NCBI GenBank assembly: GCA_037952775.1
Contig: JBANAY010000003.1
Location: forward strand, 18,042,001 to 18,106,000
Length of the DNA stretch: 64,000 bases
Reading direction: 5' to 3'
DNA from: Clonostachys chloroleuca
Taxonomy: Eukaryota > Ascomycota > Sordariomycetes > Hypocreales > Bionectriaceae
A program made the position numbers and the translations under genes. This document shows positions 46,257-57,700 of this stretch, in pieces (within the stretch, counting starts at the first letter, position 1; each line of letters starts with the position of its first letter). The notes beneath the pieces were generated by a model, which did no database searches, had not been told where the DNA came from, and saw nothing but the letters and a program-made list of their open reading frames with translations.

Positions 46257-49242
46257 ATGAATTGCGAAAGCTCTGAAAGCCCCACGAGGTTCGCCTGGCA
46301 AATATGTGCCACTCCAGCCGAATATGCCGAGAGCTTGAGCATTAGAGAGGATGCAGTAGCGAAAGCTGAGGCTCATGCTGCTAAGTTGATAAGCTGCCTG
46401 GAAGATCACATCGATGATCAGAGTCCAAATTCGAGAAATGTGATTAAATCTGTTCTCAACAGCCTATGTATGTTCATCTGAAAACATCAAAGAGATACCC
46501 ATGACATGGCTAATGAGAACCCTGTTAGTTTCGATCCGGGAAGAACACAAGGGCTTCGAGATGCTCGTTGGGGTCGCTGGAGCCACGGGCGCAGGGAAAT
46601 CGTCAATGCTCAATGCTCTTCTGGGATTTCGGGAGATATTCCCTTCAGGACATCAGGGAGCAGCTACCGCGGTGCCATGCAAAGTGGCATGGAACTTTGA
46701 CGACCGCCCCGGCTACGAGTGCATCGCTAATATATACTTCCAATCCAAAAAGGAGGTCATGAAGACTCTTGAGATTCTTGTTGAAGCATTCATCTCTCGA
46801 GACAATCCGGACGAGACTTCGTTTCAGAGCGACAAAGAAAAAGAGGACAATCTTGAACAGATGCAAAGTGAGATAAACAAGGGCATGGAAAAGGTCCGAG
46901 CTGTGTGGAAGCTTGAAGAAGAAGATGTGCAGCATATTGTCGACAGCACGTGCTCAAAAGTCACATCGAGCGCAATCCTCATTTTCGATAGCAACCCCGC
47001 GGTTGGTGAGCTTTTGAAGTTATCGATGAAGGCTGTCCACGCATCCACCCCCGAGGAGCTGGCAGGCTTGACCAAACCATACCTTGATTCGACCGAGGCT
47101 TCTCACGGGAGTGGTACAAATTTTGCTGCTTGGCCACTTGTCAAAGAGGTCAGGTTATTCTTGAGAGTTTCGCTTCTGAAGAATGGAATATGCTTGGTCG
47201 ACCTCCCTGGACAGGGAGAGATGGAGGCAAGCAGGGCAGAGGTCGCTCAAAGGTACTTAGACAAGCTCGACGTTACCATGATCGTCGCTCCAGTTCATCG
47301 GGCTGCCGATGAGCGTATTGCGCAGAAGCTTCTGAGCAAATTCCATTCACTCCAAATGGAGATGGATGGACGATTGAACAAAGAAAAGTTCTCCGTCATT
47401 CTTTCCAAAACCGATCAAATTGAGGCCGATGATTATACAGCCTTATATGGACAAGACGAAGAAGTGAAACGCTTGAAGAAAGCGATTCAAATTGCCCGAC
47501 AGGAAAGGAGGAACAGACCCAACAGTCGGAGACAAAGAAAGTTGCAATCACGGGCCAAAGCTCTAATGAGGTATTTCAAGAAAGCTTCCCATAAGAATAA
47601 AAATCTTAGGACCGAGGAAAAGGACCTAGTCATTCACCAGAAGCCGAAGAAGACAGAATTACGAGGGAAAGGCATGAACCTTAACTCATCTGTTAATAAT
47701 AAGTTGCTCGCGAAAGCATTATTGGGGAAAATCAAGGCATGGAAAGGGCGTGCCAAGGAAACCAACAAGCAAGCGGACTTTGAGATTCAGAGGCTTGATC
47801 ACCAACTGAGCCATTGGGCCATCTGGAATAGAAACCGCCATGTGGGTGAGCGTATAGAACAAAGCTTCCAGAGGCAGAAACGAGGTAACTCTCGGGGACC
47901 CAGTGTCTCAAGAGATGAGACCTTGGGAGTGACAGTCTTAGGAATTAGCTCCACTGCATACTGGCAGCTCCAAAATCAAAAAGGGGCAAGACTCGGGTTT
48001 CCTCGAGAAACTTTCACTGGGATCCCCGGGGTAGCACAATGGATGCATAAGGCTATATCCAGGTCCAGAGAGAGCCACCTGCTTTTGATATTGAACAAAT
48101 ATCTTGTCGTCTTCAACAAGCTGCAGGCATGGACGAAAAATCCAAATAAGTCAGATCCGGGTATGGACAAGGCCGAGATTGAAGATCGGCTTAACAAATC
48201 TCACCAGAATTTTTTGAAAGTAAGTGGTTCTATTTAGGAGTATGCTCTGAGACCTTGACTACGAGCTAATCCGATTCCTAGGATCTGGAGAGTATCTTCG
48301 ACACTCTATGCAAGAAAATTGAAGCGTTCGACACTCTTAAGAACATCCACCCAATCAAATTCAAATTTAAGAGGGAGAGCGAATATATTACTGAAACCTG
48401 GTCTTTCAAAGACCCAAAGAGCTCATTTCGACAGGCAATACACTGGTCAACCTACAGAGCGATAGTTTCTCGGGAGGGGTATTGGAAGCATCGCGATGGT
48501 ATTGAATACAATTGGATTTTGGATTTGTAAGTATATCTGCTAGCTGTCGGAGCAGGAACTCAAGCTAACCTTCTAGTAGGGCGACACCTCTGCTCGAAAC
48601 TCTGAAAAAGAACTGGCAGGGAGTCTCCAAGGAATCATTATTGAGGCTACGAAACGATGTTGAGACTAAAATCATCGACGCTTGGAAGGGTGATACAGCA
48701 AAGAAAATTGATTGGAAGCTCAGAGAACAGCTCATCGGCATACTTCCTGAAATGACGGCAATTGGCACTAGCCTTTGTAGTCAAATGGGCTCCCTATTAG
48801 ACGACTTTGCCAAAAAGGTCAATGGCTTACACTGTTTGATCGTTCCAAGCATACAGAACGCGCTCGAGCCCGTCTTCGACGAGGCTCTGCAATTTCAAGG
48901 TAAGCATCTTGGCCACCGTTCTGACAACTTATACTAACAAACCTCTTTCTATCTTGATAATTAGGCCGTGGATCACACGCGAAGCGTCAACAATTTTTGG
49001 CAGAAAATGTCCCTCTGCAGTGTGAACGTTTAGTTCCAATGCTGTGCCAAAGCATACGACTTTCATTTCATCGAAGCCTAGCAGAGGTCAAAAGAAACTC
49101 GATGAAGAAAGCCCTTGAGGCGATTGAAGAGGCCAAGGCCCAGTACAACATCCACGCTAGAGTTCTGTCTAACAACGGGCTATCGGCAGGCAAGTTGAGC
49201 GAAAGTTGCCAACGGATTTTGGGGATGTGGCTGGTTGATTAG
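46257..49242 (+). CDS. Large dynamin-like / SLIP-GC-like GTPase, ends at an in-frame TAG (915 aa)
   Basis: Model: join(46257..46467,46529..48219,48282..48526,48577..48899,48965..49242). Intron 1 (61 nt, GTATGT...GTTAG) joins SVLNSL to FSIREEHKGFEML in phase. G1 P-loop GATGAGKS (88-95), G3 DLPG (295-298) and G4 SKTD (363-366) are all present and spaced as in large GTPases. A long basic insert with predicted helices follows (about 375-450), then helical regions to the end. Resemblance is to the nuclear GTPase SLIP-GC group and related fungal P-loop proteins. Intron 3 has a TAGTAG double acceptor (48576 or 48579). The stop at 49240-49242 is suspicious because the same frame stays open for 98 more codons (next entry). 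A role in defence is inferred from neighbours only. Confidence 0.82.
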
Positions 49243-49539
49243 GAATCACCAGACAAAGACTTGGATCACATCTTGAAGCAAGACGTCTCAATCCCCAAGA
49301 AAGTGACCATTGATCATATAATGAACATGGAAGAAGCTTATAGAAATTTATTCGGCCATGGGCCGATGGCTCAATCTGATTCAGAGGAGAGCGAAAGCGA
49401 GAGTGACAGCGATAGGGACAGCGACGCCACTAGCAGCGAGACAAATCAGGACGAGGATATGCCTCTTGCGGACGATGTCTCGATACAAGACCTGGAAATG
49501 GAACTGAAGAATTTGGAGAAGCAACGAAAGAAACGTTAG
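49243..49539 (+). other. In-frame 98-codon acidic tail downstream of the GTPase TAG
   Basis: Directly after the TAG, in the same frame, 98 sense codons run to a stop at 49539. They encode a helical segment (HILKQDVSIPKKVTIDHIMN), a Ser/Glu/Asp-rich tail (SDSEESESESDSDRDSD) and a basic end (LKNLEKQRKKR). This is orderly protein-like composition, unlike neighbouring noncoding sequence, so I take it as the true C-terminus of the GTPase gene. No phase-compatible intron with a good donor removes the TAG. If TAG is read as an amino acid, the protein is 1014 aa. Confidence 0.6.
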
Positions 49540-50196
49540 AACCTGCCCATCCAGGGTGTTCTAACATTGACACATGAGCCGACTTTCCTCCACTACGGCA
49601 TGACACTAGGCGTTCACAGCTGCCACATTGATCTCAAGGAGCAAAAAAAGACACGAATTTCAGGAAACGTATCAAAAGCAGTTATCATCGATCACCACCA
49701 GGCATCCTTGAGTCATTCTTACTGAGACCAAGGCTGGTCGATCGATGGTAAACCATGGTCGCATTTCACTTGGCTAGCCAACAAAAGTTATTCGTTTACA
49801 TCTTCATCCAAACTAAAGATATTTTGTTTTTCAATTGATGGATACCTGCTCTAGAGCTACTGGAATAGTTGGGATATTCACTAGAATAGCCAGAATTACC
49901 CATCAGGATTGTCAGAATACCCAATCTCAACCGCTGATTCTCTTGCAAGTAGATTCCCACACGTTCAGTCTAGGTATTTTGGCCCACGCCCCCATAAACC
50001 CGCGCCAGCGCCGTAAAGTGATGAGACAAGGCTCGCTCCCATGGTGATCACAGCCCGCTATCATGATAGAGAATTGATACTATATGAAACCCTTGACCCT
50101 CGAAATTAAAATTGTTCCCAGTTACCTCGTGTGTTGAGGTCCAGATAATTCCTTACATCCGTCTCATTTTGGTCTTCTTTTCAAGGTCGCCACTGT
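49540..50196. other. Intergenic between convergent genes
   Basis: 657 bp holding the 3' flanks of the GTPase (plus) and the coiled-coil gene (minus). No gene supportable. Confidence 0.65.
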
Positions 50197-51882
50197 TCAC
50201 CGACTGTACTGTATTCCCAGCCCGAACCGTGGCTCCTTTGGGCCGTCCACCCTCGTCTTTTTGGGAGGGCTGCCCTGCTCGCGCTGGATCTCATCCTGTG
50301 AGCCGCTGTGCGAACCGTTAAACTTGCGCTTCTCGACGCCGCTGTGCATATCTGCCAGTAGCTTTGCTTGCATCACGCCAGATGACCGCTCGACGGCTCC
50401 AGGAACACGTTCCGGCCCCTGAGATTCTTGTGATGTCCTCACCTCGAAACTCTGTCTGGGATCACGACGTAGCATCTCCGTCGCTGCCTGGCTAGCTTCG
50501 CTGTCAAATACATCCGGATCATGACCCTCGTGGCTCCGTTGAGAACCGTTGCCCTGCGGCGGTAAATCAAAAGACCGGCTGGCTTGGCTTACCCTCAAAG
50601 CTTGTCGCGCCAGCTCCTCTGTGTCCTCCCCGTCGACAGAAATGGTGCTCTCACGGCTTTTCCGCCGTTCAGGTCTTGAGGTAGTGGGTGTGGCTGGTTG
50701 GTAATGTCTCACAGCATATGATTTAGGGGGCTCGGTCAGGGGTACTAGACTTGCAGATGGGAGAAGACCGGGACCCCGGGGCCGGCTGATGGGAGTGGTA
50801 GGTAGGGAGGACAAGGACTGCGCATTCCGTTGATGGCGGCCAACCGGACGGGCACCGATCGAGCGAGTGGGCACGAGCGGAGTCGAGGGAGCGCTATTGT
50901 TGTCTTGGCTCATCGCTTCAAGAAGGGTAGAGAGGCCGCGCGAATCTTCCGTAGTCAACTGTCTGGGATTATGGCGATGAACTCGGTGCTGAGAAGGTGA
51001 CCCGTGCTGCTTCGGGGTCAGAGCACCATGGAATATACCACCAGGGCTGCATAGCTTGTACATGTGTTCCCGATTCTCGCGGATGCGGGTCAAGAGCTGG
51101 TCTCGCTCGTCCGATGCGCTGTCCAGCTCCTCCTCCTTCTGCTGGATAATCTTGGTGGCCTTTTTTAGTTGTTTCATGAGACCGTGAGCCTCACCCATTG
51201 CTGCCTCGTACCGCTCTTTCATGTCCATGTACTTGGTCTGCATGGTGTCAGAGAAGGTGCTCAATTCGCGCTTCGCTTGCCGTGAGTGCTCTGCGGCGCG
51301 GAGAGCATCAATCTCCCTCCGAAGCATTTCGTGCTCAACCTCAGCTCGTGCAGCGTCGTCCTCGGCCTGCAGGTGGAGCAGGTTGTACTGCAATCTATAA
51401 TGTGCCGTCTCCGTCTTGAACCTTTGGTGCTCGGCAACACAGGTCTGGAGCATATGTCGTAGCTCATCGGTGGTTGCATCGGCAATCTCCTGAGGCTCAG
51501 GAAGTACATATTCAGAGCCCGAATCTCTCTCCTTGAGAATGTTCATAATGGTAGCAGGGGGCGAGACGAGATTGGACTGCTGTGATCGCGGTAGGGTCCA
51601 CCGCGAGTTGTTGCCATTGACAGGCTCGACCTGGGTGGAAGGCGGCGGCGTCAACGACGATGGGATGATTGTGTTGTCTAACCGATCATCATTGACCTCG
51701 GTTCGAAACGACTGGTTCAAGTCGATAGGGGAAGCTGGCACCTCCGTAGTAGGCAGTGCCGTCTGGGCCGAATCACGGGGCCCGTCGTCCTGGGGAGTGG
51801 AGGGATCTTGTGAATTGTCGATGTGATTGATGCCATTCGTCTCATTGAGTCGCTGGGACTCGGACTTGATATCGACAGACAT
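50197..51882 (-). CDS. Coiled-coil protein of unknown function (561 aa)
   Basis: Single exon. The frame is open to 52176, but the ATG at 51882 (MSVDIKSE) is the likely start; the 5' extension is Pro/Arg low-complexity leader. Residues 1-110 are disordered with TPPPSTQ and LVSPPATIMN patches. About 130-270 is a continuous helical/coiled-coil stretch, including TTDELRHMLQTCVAEHQRFK, EVEHEMLRREIDALRAAEHS and KKATKIIQQKEEELDSASDE. The rest is Ser/Pro/Thr-rich with an acidic patch (SVDGEDTEELARQALR) and a basic C-terminus (SPPKKTRVD, a plausible nuclear localisation signal). Coiled-coil proteins of this layout are conserved in filamentous fungi, but I cannot name the function; a spindle-pole or nuclear scaffold role is only one possibility. 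Confidence 0.8.
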   Translation of the reverse strand: MSVDIKSESQRLNETNGINHIDNSQDPSTPQDDGPRDSAQTALPTTEVPASPIDLNQSFRTEVNDDRLDNTIIPSSLTPPPSTQVEPVNGNNSRWTLPRSQQSNLVSPPATIMNILKERDSGSEYVLPEPQEIADATTDELRHMLQTCVAEHQRFKTETAHYRLQYNLLHLQAEDDAARAEVEHEMLRREIDALRAAEHSRQAKRELSTFSDTMQTKYMDMKERYEAAMGEAHGLMKQLKKATKIIQQKEEELDSASDERDQLLTRIRENREHMYKLCSPGGIFHGALTPKQHGSPSQHRVHRHNPRQLTTEDSRGLSTLLEAMSQDNNSAPSTPLVPTRSIGARPVGRHQRNAQSLSSLPTTPISRPRGPGLLPSASLVPLTEPPKSYAVRHYQPATPTTSRPERRKSRESTISVDGEDTEELARQALRVSQASRSFDLPPQGNGSQRSHEGHDPDVFDSEASQAATEMLRRDPRQSFEVRTSQESQGPERVPGAVERSSGVMQAKLLADMHSGVEKRKFNGSHSGSQDEIQREQGSPPKKTRVDGPKEPRFGLGIQYSR

Positions 51883-53331
51883 GATGGGGAGATAGGTAGG
51901 TGTGGATGTATGTACGTAGAAGGCCTGGGTATGTACATATACTGTTTGCTCCTCGAGGCGAAATCGGCGCGGGGGACGGGAGGTCGTGGACAAAGATATG
52001 TCACACCACGGGAGCTCTAGAAAGATCGGTCGAGCAAGGCGGTGGATGCGGATCGGATGCCAGCACAGCGCTGACGAGGAGGGATTGATTGGCCTCCGTG
52101 AATTGGAGTAGCCTCCTGAGGAGGGGGTTCCAGGCGCCGGGGTGGGAGCAGCACGCACATATATCGCAGGTCGCACAGGACTCGAACAGCCAATGCAGGA
52201 TGAGCAGAAGAGAGGGCAGGTTCAGAAAAATATCCTCCCAGCTCTTGGCCCAGCGCGGTGGGCAGTTGACTTGGTGTGCGATCTGAACTTGACGTTGGCT
52301 GGGGAAAGAAACTAGAGAGGCTGGTTAGCCAGCGACGCTATGCCGCAAAGGGGGCCCGCGGTGAGCTGCGACCCCACCGGAAGCGTCGAAGAAATGGAAC
52401 ATTCAAACTCTGACGGAGCCAGTAGCCGGGCTGGAGCGCTGTGGAGCGCTGTGGCTGCAGCATTTGCGCTAGGGGCATAGCTGCGGGTCGCCGGCCTGGC
52501 CATCCATCTCCAGGGCTCCAGTCGCTGCGGCCAGGGATCCGTCCTTCGGCAGCCCAGCGGCGGCCTGATCTAGAACGAACTTGCGTGCGCAGGAAACACC
52601 ACCTTGGATATAATAACTGCCATCTTAACGTGGTGGTTGGCACACTCGATGGCATGACATCCCGCCATCTTACAACCTGGCTGAACTTGAACAGGAGACT
52701 GGGGACCGGCTCAGACAGTACCTACAGTCTGACTTCATCCAACGACGTGTCCCGCCCCTTGCGTGGGAAGAGCTAATGCAAGGAAAAAGAAACTTCCTGG
52801 CTCCAATAAGATCATACCCCTTGACGTTCTCTTCCCTCGGTTCGCTCCAGCCAGTCGCGATGCATGAAAACGCGGTCTCGTTCGTGCCAAGGGGAACAAC
52901 AACAATAGATGCAACATGTCCACGTTGTGAGCTAACAGCTGTCCTAAAAGCACCTCGGTCCAGGCTAAGATGAAGCTCTCAACGGCTCGACGCCCTGGCT
53001 TAAGTACCAATCGATTGATCAATGTATGCTCGTATTACAGCACCTCCAGAAAGCATGTAACATGTAAGTCGTATCACGATTGCTTATTGACTGGAACGAG
53101 CCACGACTCCTGCTCGTGATATCAAAACAAAAACAACGCCAAAGCCATAGTCAAATCCATACCGCCCCACGAAAACGCATCCCGTCTGCGCGCACTGCCC
53201 CCCGTCTCGCGAAAAGAAAAATCCCGTCATCCCCTGGGTCTGATCGTGACGCATTGACAAAAACAAAGCGGAATAGCACGGCACGGCTCGGCACCGCACC
53301 ACACCACACCTCACCAAAGCGAAGAGGGATC
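51883..53331. other. Intergenic, leader of the coiled-coil gene and 3' flank of the two-TM gene
   Basis: 51883-52180 is the likely leader. 52180-53330 contains short frames on both strands without motifs. Confidence 0.55.
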
Positions 53332-53805
53332 TCACTTCGATGTCTTGCCCTCAGCACTGTCCTCACTCCCCAGCTTCATCGCCCCCCTCGTACCTCTCCA
53401 TGACCACCACCCGAATCCCCTCCCCCTCGCCCCCTTGACCATCCTCTTCCCCAGGCCCGGTCCCGCTCCCTCCTCCAATTGCGTCGTCGTGGCAGCACTT
53501 CGCTCCCCGCCGCAGGACGTCCTCGCCCAGCCGATAACTCGCTTCCCCAGAACCATTGGCAGGATGACGGGCCACAGGACCAGCACTACCACCCACCAGG
53601 CGACGAGCCAGGCCCGGTCTCTCCTCGTCCCCAGCGTGTCCAAATACCACTCGGGCACCCACCGCCCGGCTCGTCCCCGGCCGTTGATGGACAGGACGCA
53701 TATCATCCCGAAGAAGAGCCACCCGAGGGCTGTGATGGGCGCGAGGACCCGGACGGCCGCCGTGTAAGGGTCCTGCTCAGTCGATGAAAGATCTGTGTCG
53801 GCCAT
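53332..53805 (-). CDS. Small two-TM membrane protein (157 aa)
   Basis: Single exon from ATG 53805 to TGA near 53332. Two clear membrane helices: LAPITALGWLFFGMICVLSI (about 21-40) and AWLVAWWVVVLVLWPVILPM (about 65-84). They are joined by a short polar loop (NGRGRAGRWVPEWYLDTLG). A cytosol-like, Gly/Arg-rich tail follows, ending in an acidic-basic patch. The coding stretch is GC-rich. I do not recognise the family. The hairpin layout resembles small fungal membrane proteins of unknown role. It is upstream of, and on the same strand as, the LRR gene, 929 bp away, so they have separate promoters. Confidence 0.65.
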   Translation of the reverse strand: MADTDLSSTEQDPYTAAVRVLAPITALGWLFFGMICVLSINGRGRAGRWVPEWYLDTLGTRRDRAWLVAWWVVVLVLWPVILPMVLGKRVIGWARTSCGGERSAATTTQLEEGAGPGLGKRMVKGARGRGFGWWSWRGTRGAMKLGSEDSAEGKTSK

Positions 53806-54734
53806 GGCGCTCGTGGATATTATGTTCCCCCGGCGTGTTGCGGCTGCCTCTGGTGTTCGTTCGCCAATGAGGGCCGAGTAGGTAGGTAGATCAAGGCTTG
53901 ATTCCGTGAGTCGCGTAGTCAGACAGCGTGGATGATATGATATCCTGAATACGAGTAGTGGTTTTAATCAATAATAATCTGGCTAGCTCAAGGGGAGTCG
54001 TCTCAGTTCAGCTTGTAGTTCCGTCTTTCCCAAGGGAGTTCTGAGATGGCGGCCACTTACTACTTAGTGATTGCTCCTTCTTCTCTCCAGGCTTGGACGT
54101 CATGTCACATCCCTTGGAAGGAGCAAACATCCGACAGTGGCAACGGGATCATTGGAGAAGGTATTATGTTTATATTACTTTCAGAACAAGAGGGCTTGAT
54201 GTGTTATGATGGATATTCCCTTATCAGTGTATAAAACCAGAATCCTTTTGTCGATTCTATCCGACTTTGGCCCCAAAATAGATTAGAAATATGGATTATA
54301 ATATCATGTGGATGTCAAAAAAAAAAAAAAAAAAAACAGGGACTGCACAGTCACCTAGAATTATTGTGGCAGTCAGCCACATTATAATGCTTCTTGTTTC
54401 ATATTGTCTGATAGTAAGGAGATAATATTGCCTAATAGTTGCTCAATAATTTATTATTACTATTATCATTAACTATTGTCTATCAATAGCTTGGCTTTTA
54501 TTGGAGAGTGAGGATCAAGACACATATGCAGTCTCTGTTATTCTGACGCCCACTTGAATATATAGTATGTATGATTCCGACAATGATAACGCCTCCCATG
54601 ATGTAAAATTGCCAAGAGCCAAACTGCCCAAATGCTATGATACTCCTTTTGTATATGCCCAAACCTCTTTCGCTGGATCCTTTTGAAACATGGTGTTCAG
54701 CGCCTTAGTATGCACAAGGAATAGCTCTGGATGA
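53806..54734. other. Intergenic with AT-rich core and A20 tract
   Basis: From about 54290 to 54600 the sequence is A/T-rich (repeated TTATTATTACTATTATCATT-type runs) and includes a 20-A tract. It lies downstream of the LRR gene and upstream of the two-TM gene. No gene. Confidence 0.6.
54317..54336 (+). repeat. A20 homopolymer
   Basis: Twenty consecutive A. No target-site duplication or coding relic is visible beside it, so a retroposed mRNA tail is not supported. Confidence 0.85.
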
Positions 54735-57700
54735 TTAGTTGATATCATCAAACTCATCCTCCCCATTCACGTTTCTCCATTCAGCGAGCTCTGCCGCAGG
54801 TACTCGTCCGCGGAGCCATTGTAATGTTGCAGCGGTTCCACGTTCCAAAATATCCCATCTAGGAATCTTGAAGCGATTACCTGCTACCTCAAGCCTTTCT
54901 AAGCCCCCCGGGCCCCCAAGAAGACCAATTCGGGGATCCAGACGGGCAATGTCGTTACTTGACACGTCAACAATCTTGAGGCCTTGGATAGAGGCTGGTT
55001 CCAGCTCCGTGAGTTGATTGGTTGACGCAAGGAGAACTGACAGGCTAGGGAACGAGCCCTTCAGTGGCGGGAGAGCGCAAATGCGGTTCAGAGATACATC
55101 AAGCTTTTCGAGCATAGGCGCATCGAGGTGCTTCATGAGAGAGTCAAAACCGGTTATGCGATTGGAGGAGAGATTGAGCTCTTTCAGAACTGGCAACCCC
55201 AAATGCTCATCAAGATATGCATCCCCCATTAGCTGGTTGCTAGCCAGGGATAGAGAACTGAGCGTCGAAGCGAACGAGTTTAGCGACAGGGGGATGATGG
55301 CAAAAATATTATGATGAATGTGTACTTGTCTGATTTGGTTCTGTGCCGCGATTCTTACGCAAATCGCTGGTTGCAAGGTTGATGATTCAGTGTGAGATCG
55401 GTCAAGGAGCCCACCCTGCTTCACTGGCCAAACCTCGTTCGACTGCGTGTGAGCTCGAGACCTCATACTGGAGACAGTTTGGGACCGAGAGCGATTTGGT
55501 GAGTGTGGTGCAGATGTAGGAGGTGTCGCAAAGTCTTCTTCCCAATCCGATTCTACATCCTCCTTAACGATAGTAGAGTCAGGTACTCCTTGACTGGCAA
55601 GGGGGTCAATGACATTATCTTTGGCATCAGCGAGGACATCCAAGATTGTGGGCTGTGCAGTCTCCGCCTCGTGATAAGGTGGCGGTGGCTCTAGCCGGGC
55701 TGCAAGCGCCTCTTTAAGCTCTTCTGTTGGCATAGAAACAAACTTCTTATCACGGAGAGGGTTGCCACTGAGTCTGATCATGGCCAAATTGTCCATTCGC
55801 GCAAGCTCGGGAGGGACAACGCGGATGTCATTGCTGGAGAAATCAGCTTGCCGAAGCTTCTCGAGACCAAAAAAGCTCTCAGGAATCGCTGCAATGTTAT
55901 TTTCATCGGCCGTGAGCGCTAACAGGCTTGGCCATGAAACCATGTCGGGTAGCTCCTGGATACGATTCATCGAAAGAGTAAGAGTGTGTAGAACAGGGAA
56001 CTGAATAGCCGATCCTGTAGGCACGAGGTGTGTGAGTTGGTTACAGGCGATATCCAGTGTTTGGAGCTGCTTAAAGCCAATCGTTCCATCTACAATCAGA
56101 GTCCCCTTCAAGTTATTCTTTTTCAGGACAAGCTCAGTCAACGGGAGCTTTTCCAACTCGTTGAATGGCAAGTTCTCTAGCTTATTCTCGCCCAGGTTAA
56201 GAATCCGCAGATTGGACATTTCGTTGATGTTTTGGGGCAAGGCGGTGATGGCATTACCGTGAAGATCCAAAATCTCCAGCGCTGTCAAAGATCCAAGAAT
56301 CGGGCTGAGAGGTCCGCTCAGGTTGTTTTTTGCGATCTTAAGATCTCTGAGGGACGTGAGCTGACCGACTACTTCTAAGCAATCATTTGTGAGCCGGTTC
56401 GACGACTATGCCCACCGTTAGTCCAATTCTCCACGCCGAATAACATATTCTAGGGAAGGGAAAAGAAAAGCGACTCACAAGATTCAGAGAGGCTAAGCAA
56501 CCAAGACGTCGGAGACCAATAGGAAGGCTCGTCAAGCGATTGCCATGCAGATCAAGTGTTTCCAAGCCAGCAAAGATGTTACCTTGACTTTCTTGTTCAT
56601 CATCGAAATTGTTCGGGTCTACGTCTGGAAAGATCATATCATCCAGTGTCTCAAAGTCATTGTCGGCCGCCACAAGTCTCGTCAAGTCGACACTCTCGGC
56701 CCAGCTCCCATTGCCGGAGCCAATGTTGTCTAGATCATACATCTTCATCACCTGAGCGGGAAATTCCTTCAAGCCGAGGGCAGCAATATTCAATCTTCCG
56801 CTTGTTCTTCCAACGCCAACTCTTTGAGCAAGAACCTTTTTCTGTGGCTCTTCGCCTTTGTTCAGACCAAAAGGGTCACCGTGCAGCAACTCAAAGTCAG
56901 GTTGATCGTCCTCTGGAATAGCCACTGGTGCGGCTGTTTCGGTTCCACTAGTTGAGGTTGGTGCTTGCTTCAATGCCGCTCTCTTAGCGGCCTTTGCCTT
57001 GGCAATTTGATCGCGGAGCGCGGCAGACGATTTACGATGAGCAGGGATTTCCGTTTCTGCCGATGTGGCTGAAACTGGCGGGGCTATTGAGCCATCCCAG
57101 TTTCCTCCCAGAGACGCACGCTTGGAGGCTGTCCCTGAGTTCATCGTTGGTAAGGAAGGCTTCTTGAAAAGACTCTTGGCAGGAGTTTTCGGTTTGGATA
57201 ATCGCCCGCTCACTGTCTTGGATGCACCACTTGGCGTTAGGCTACCATATGATTTCAACCCCTGAGCTGGCCCGCGTTTAGTGGGAGTTGCAACGGGCTC
57301 TACATGCGAAGGCCGAGTGACACCGGAAAGCGACTGCCGCGAAGAAGCTTTTCTGAGCATTGGAGGTTTCCCAGGAATGGTGATCGATGGGCTGGAGGAG
57401 GGTGTGCCATCAATAGTAGATAGCGGGGGCCTCATCGTGTTAAGAGAGGCTCTAAACCTTGACGGTGTAGGTTCTTCAAATCCCGCCCTGGATCCAGGCC
57501 GACTACCTGCTCTACTACCGGCGCGACTGCCTGCCCTAGAGGAGGATCTTGCAGAACCATCCGAGTTATAGCTGGAGCCTGGTCTTGAAGCTCCACTCCC
57601 GGTCCGCGATCTTTGTTTGTCTGCGTCAAAGAAGGATGGTGCTCGATGTTTACTGACTGCTGGTGAAGACTGAATGTTGGCCAATGTTTCGATAGTCCTT

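Noticed and set aside
46568..46762. Alternative frames over the GTPase P-loop
   Set aside because: Shadows of the true frame, which carries G1, G3 and G4 motifs in order.
54317..54336. A20 tract as the tail of a retroposed element
   Set aside because: No target-site duplication and no coding or SINE-like sequence upstream.
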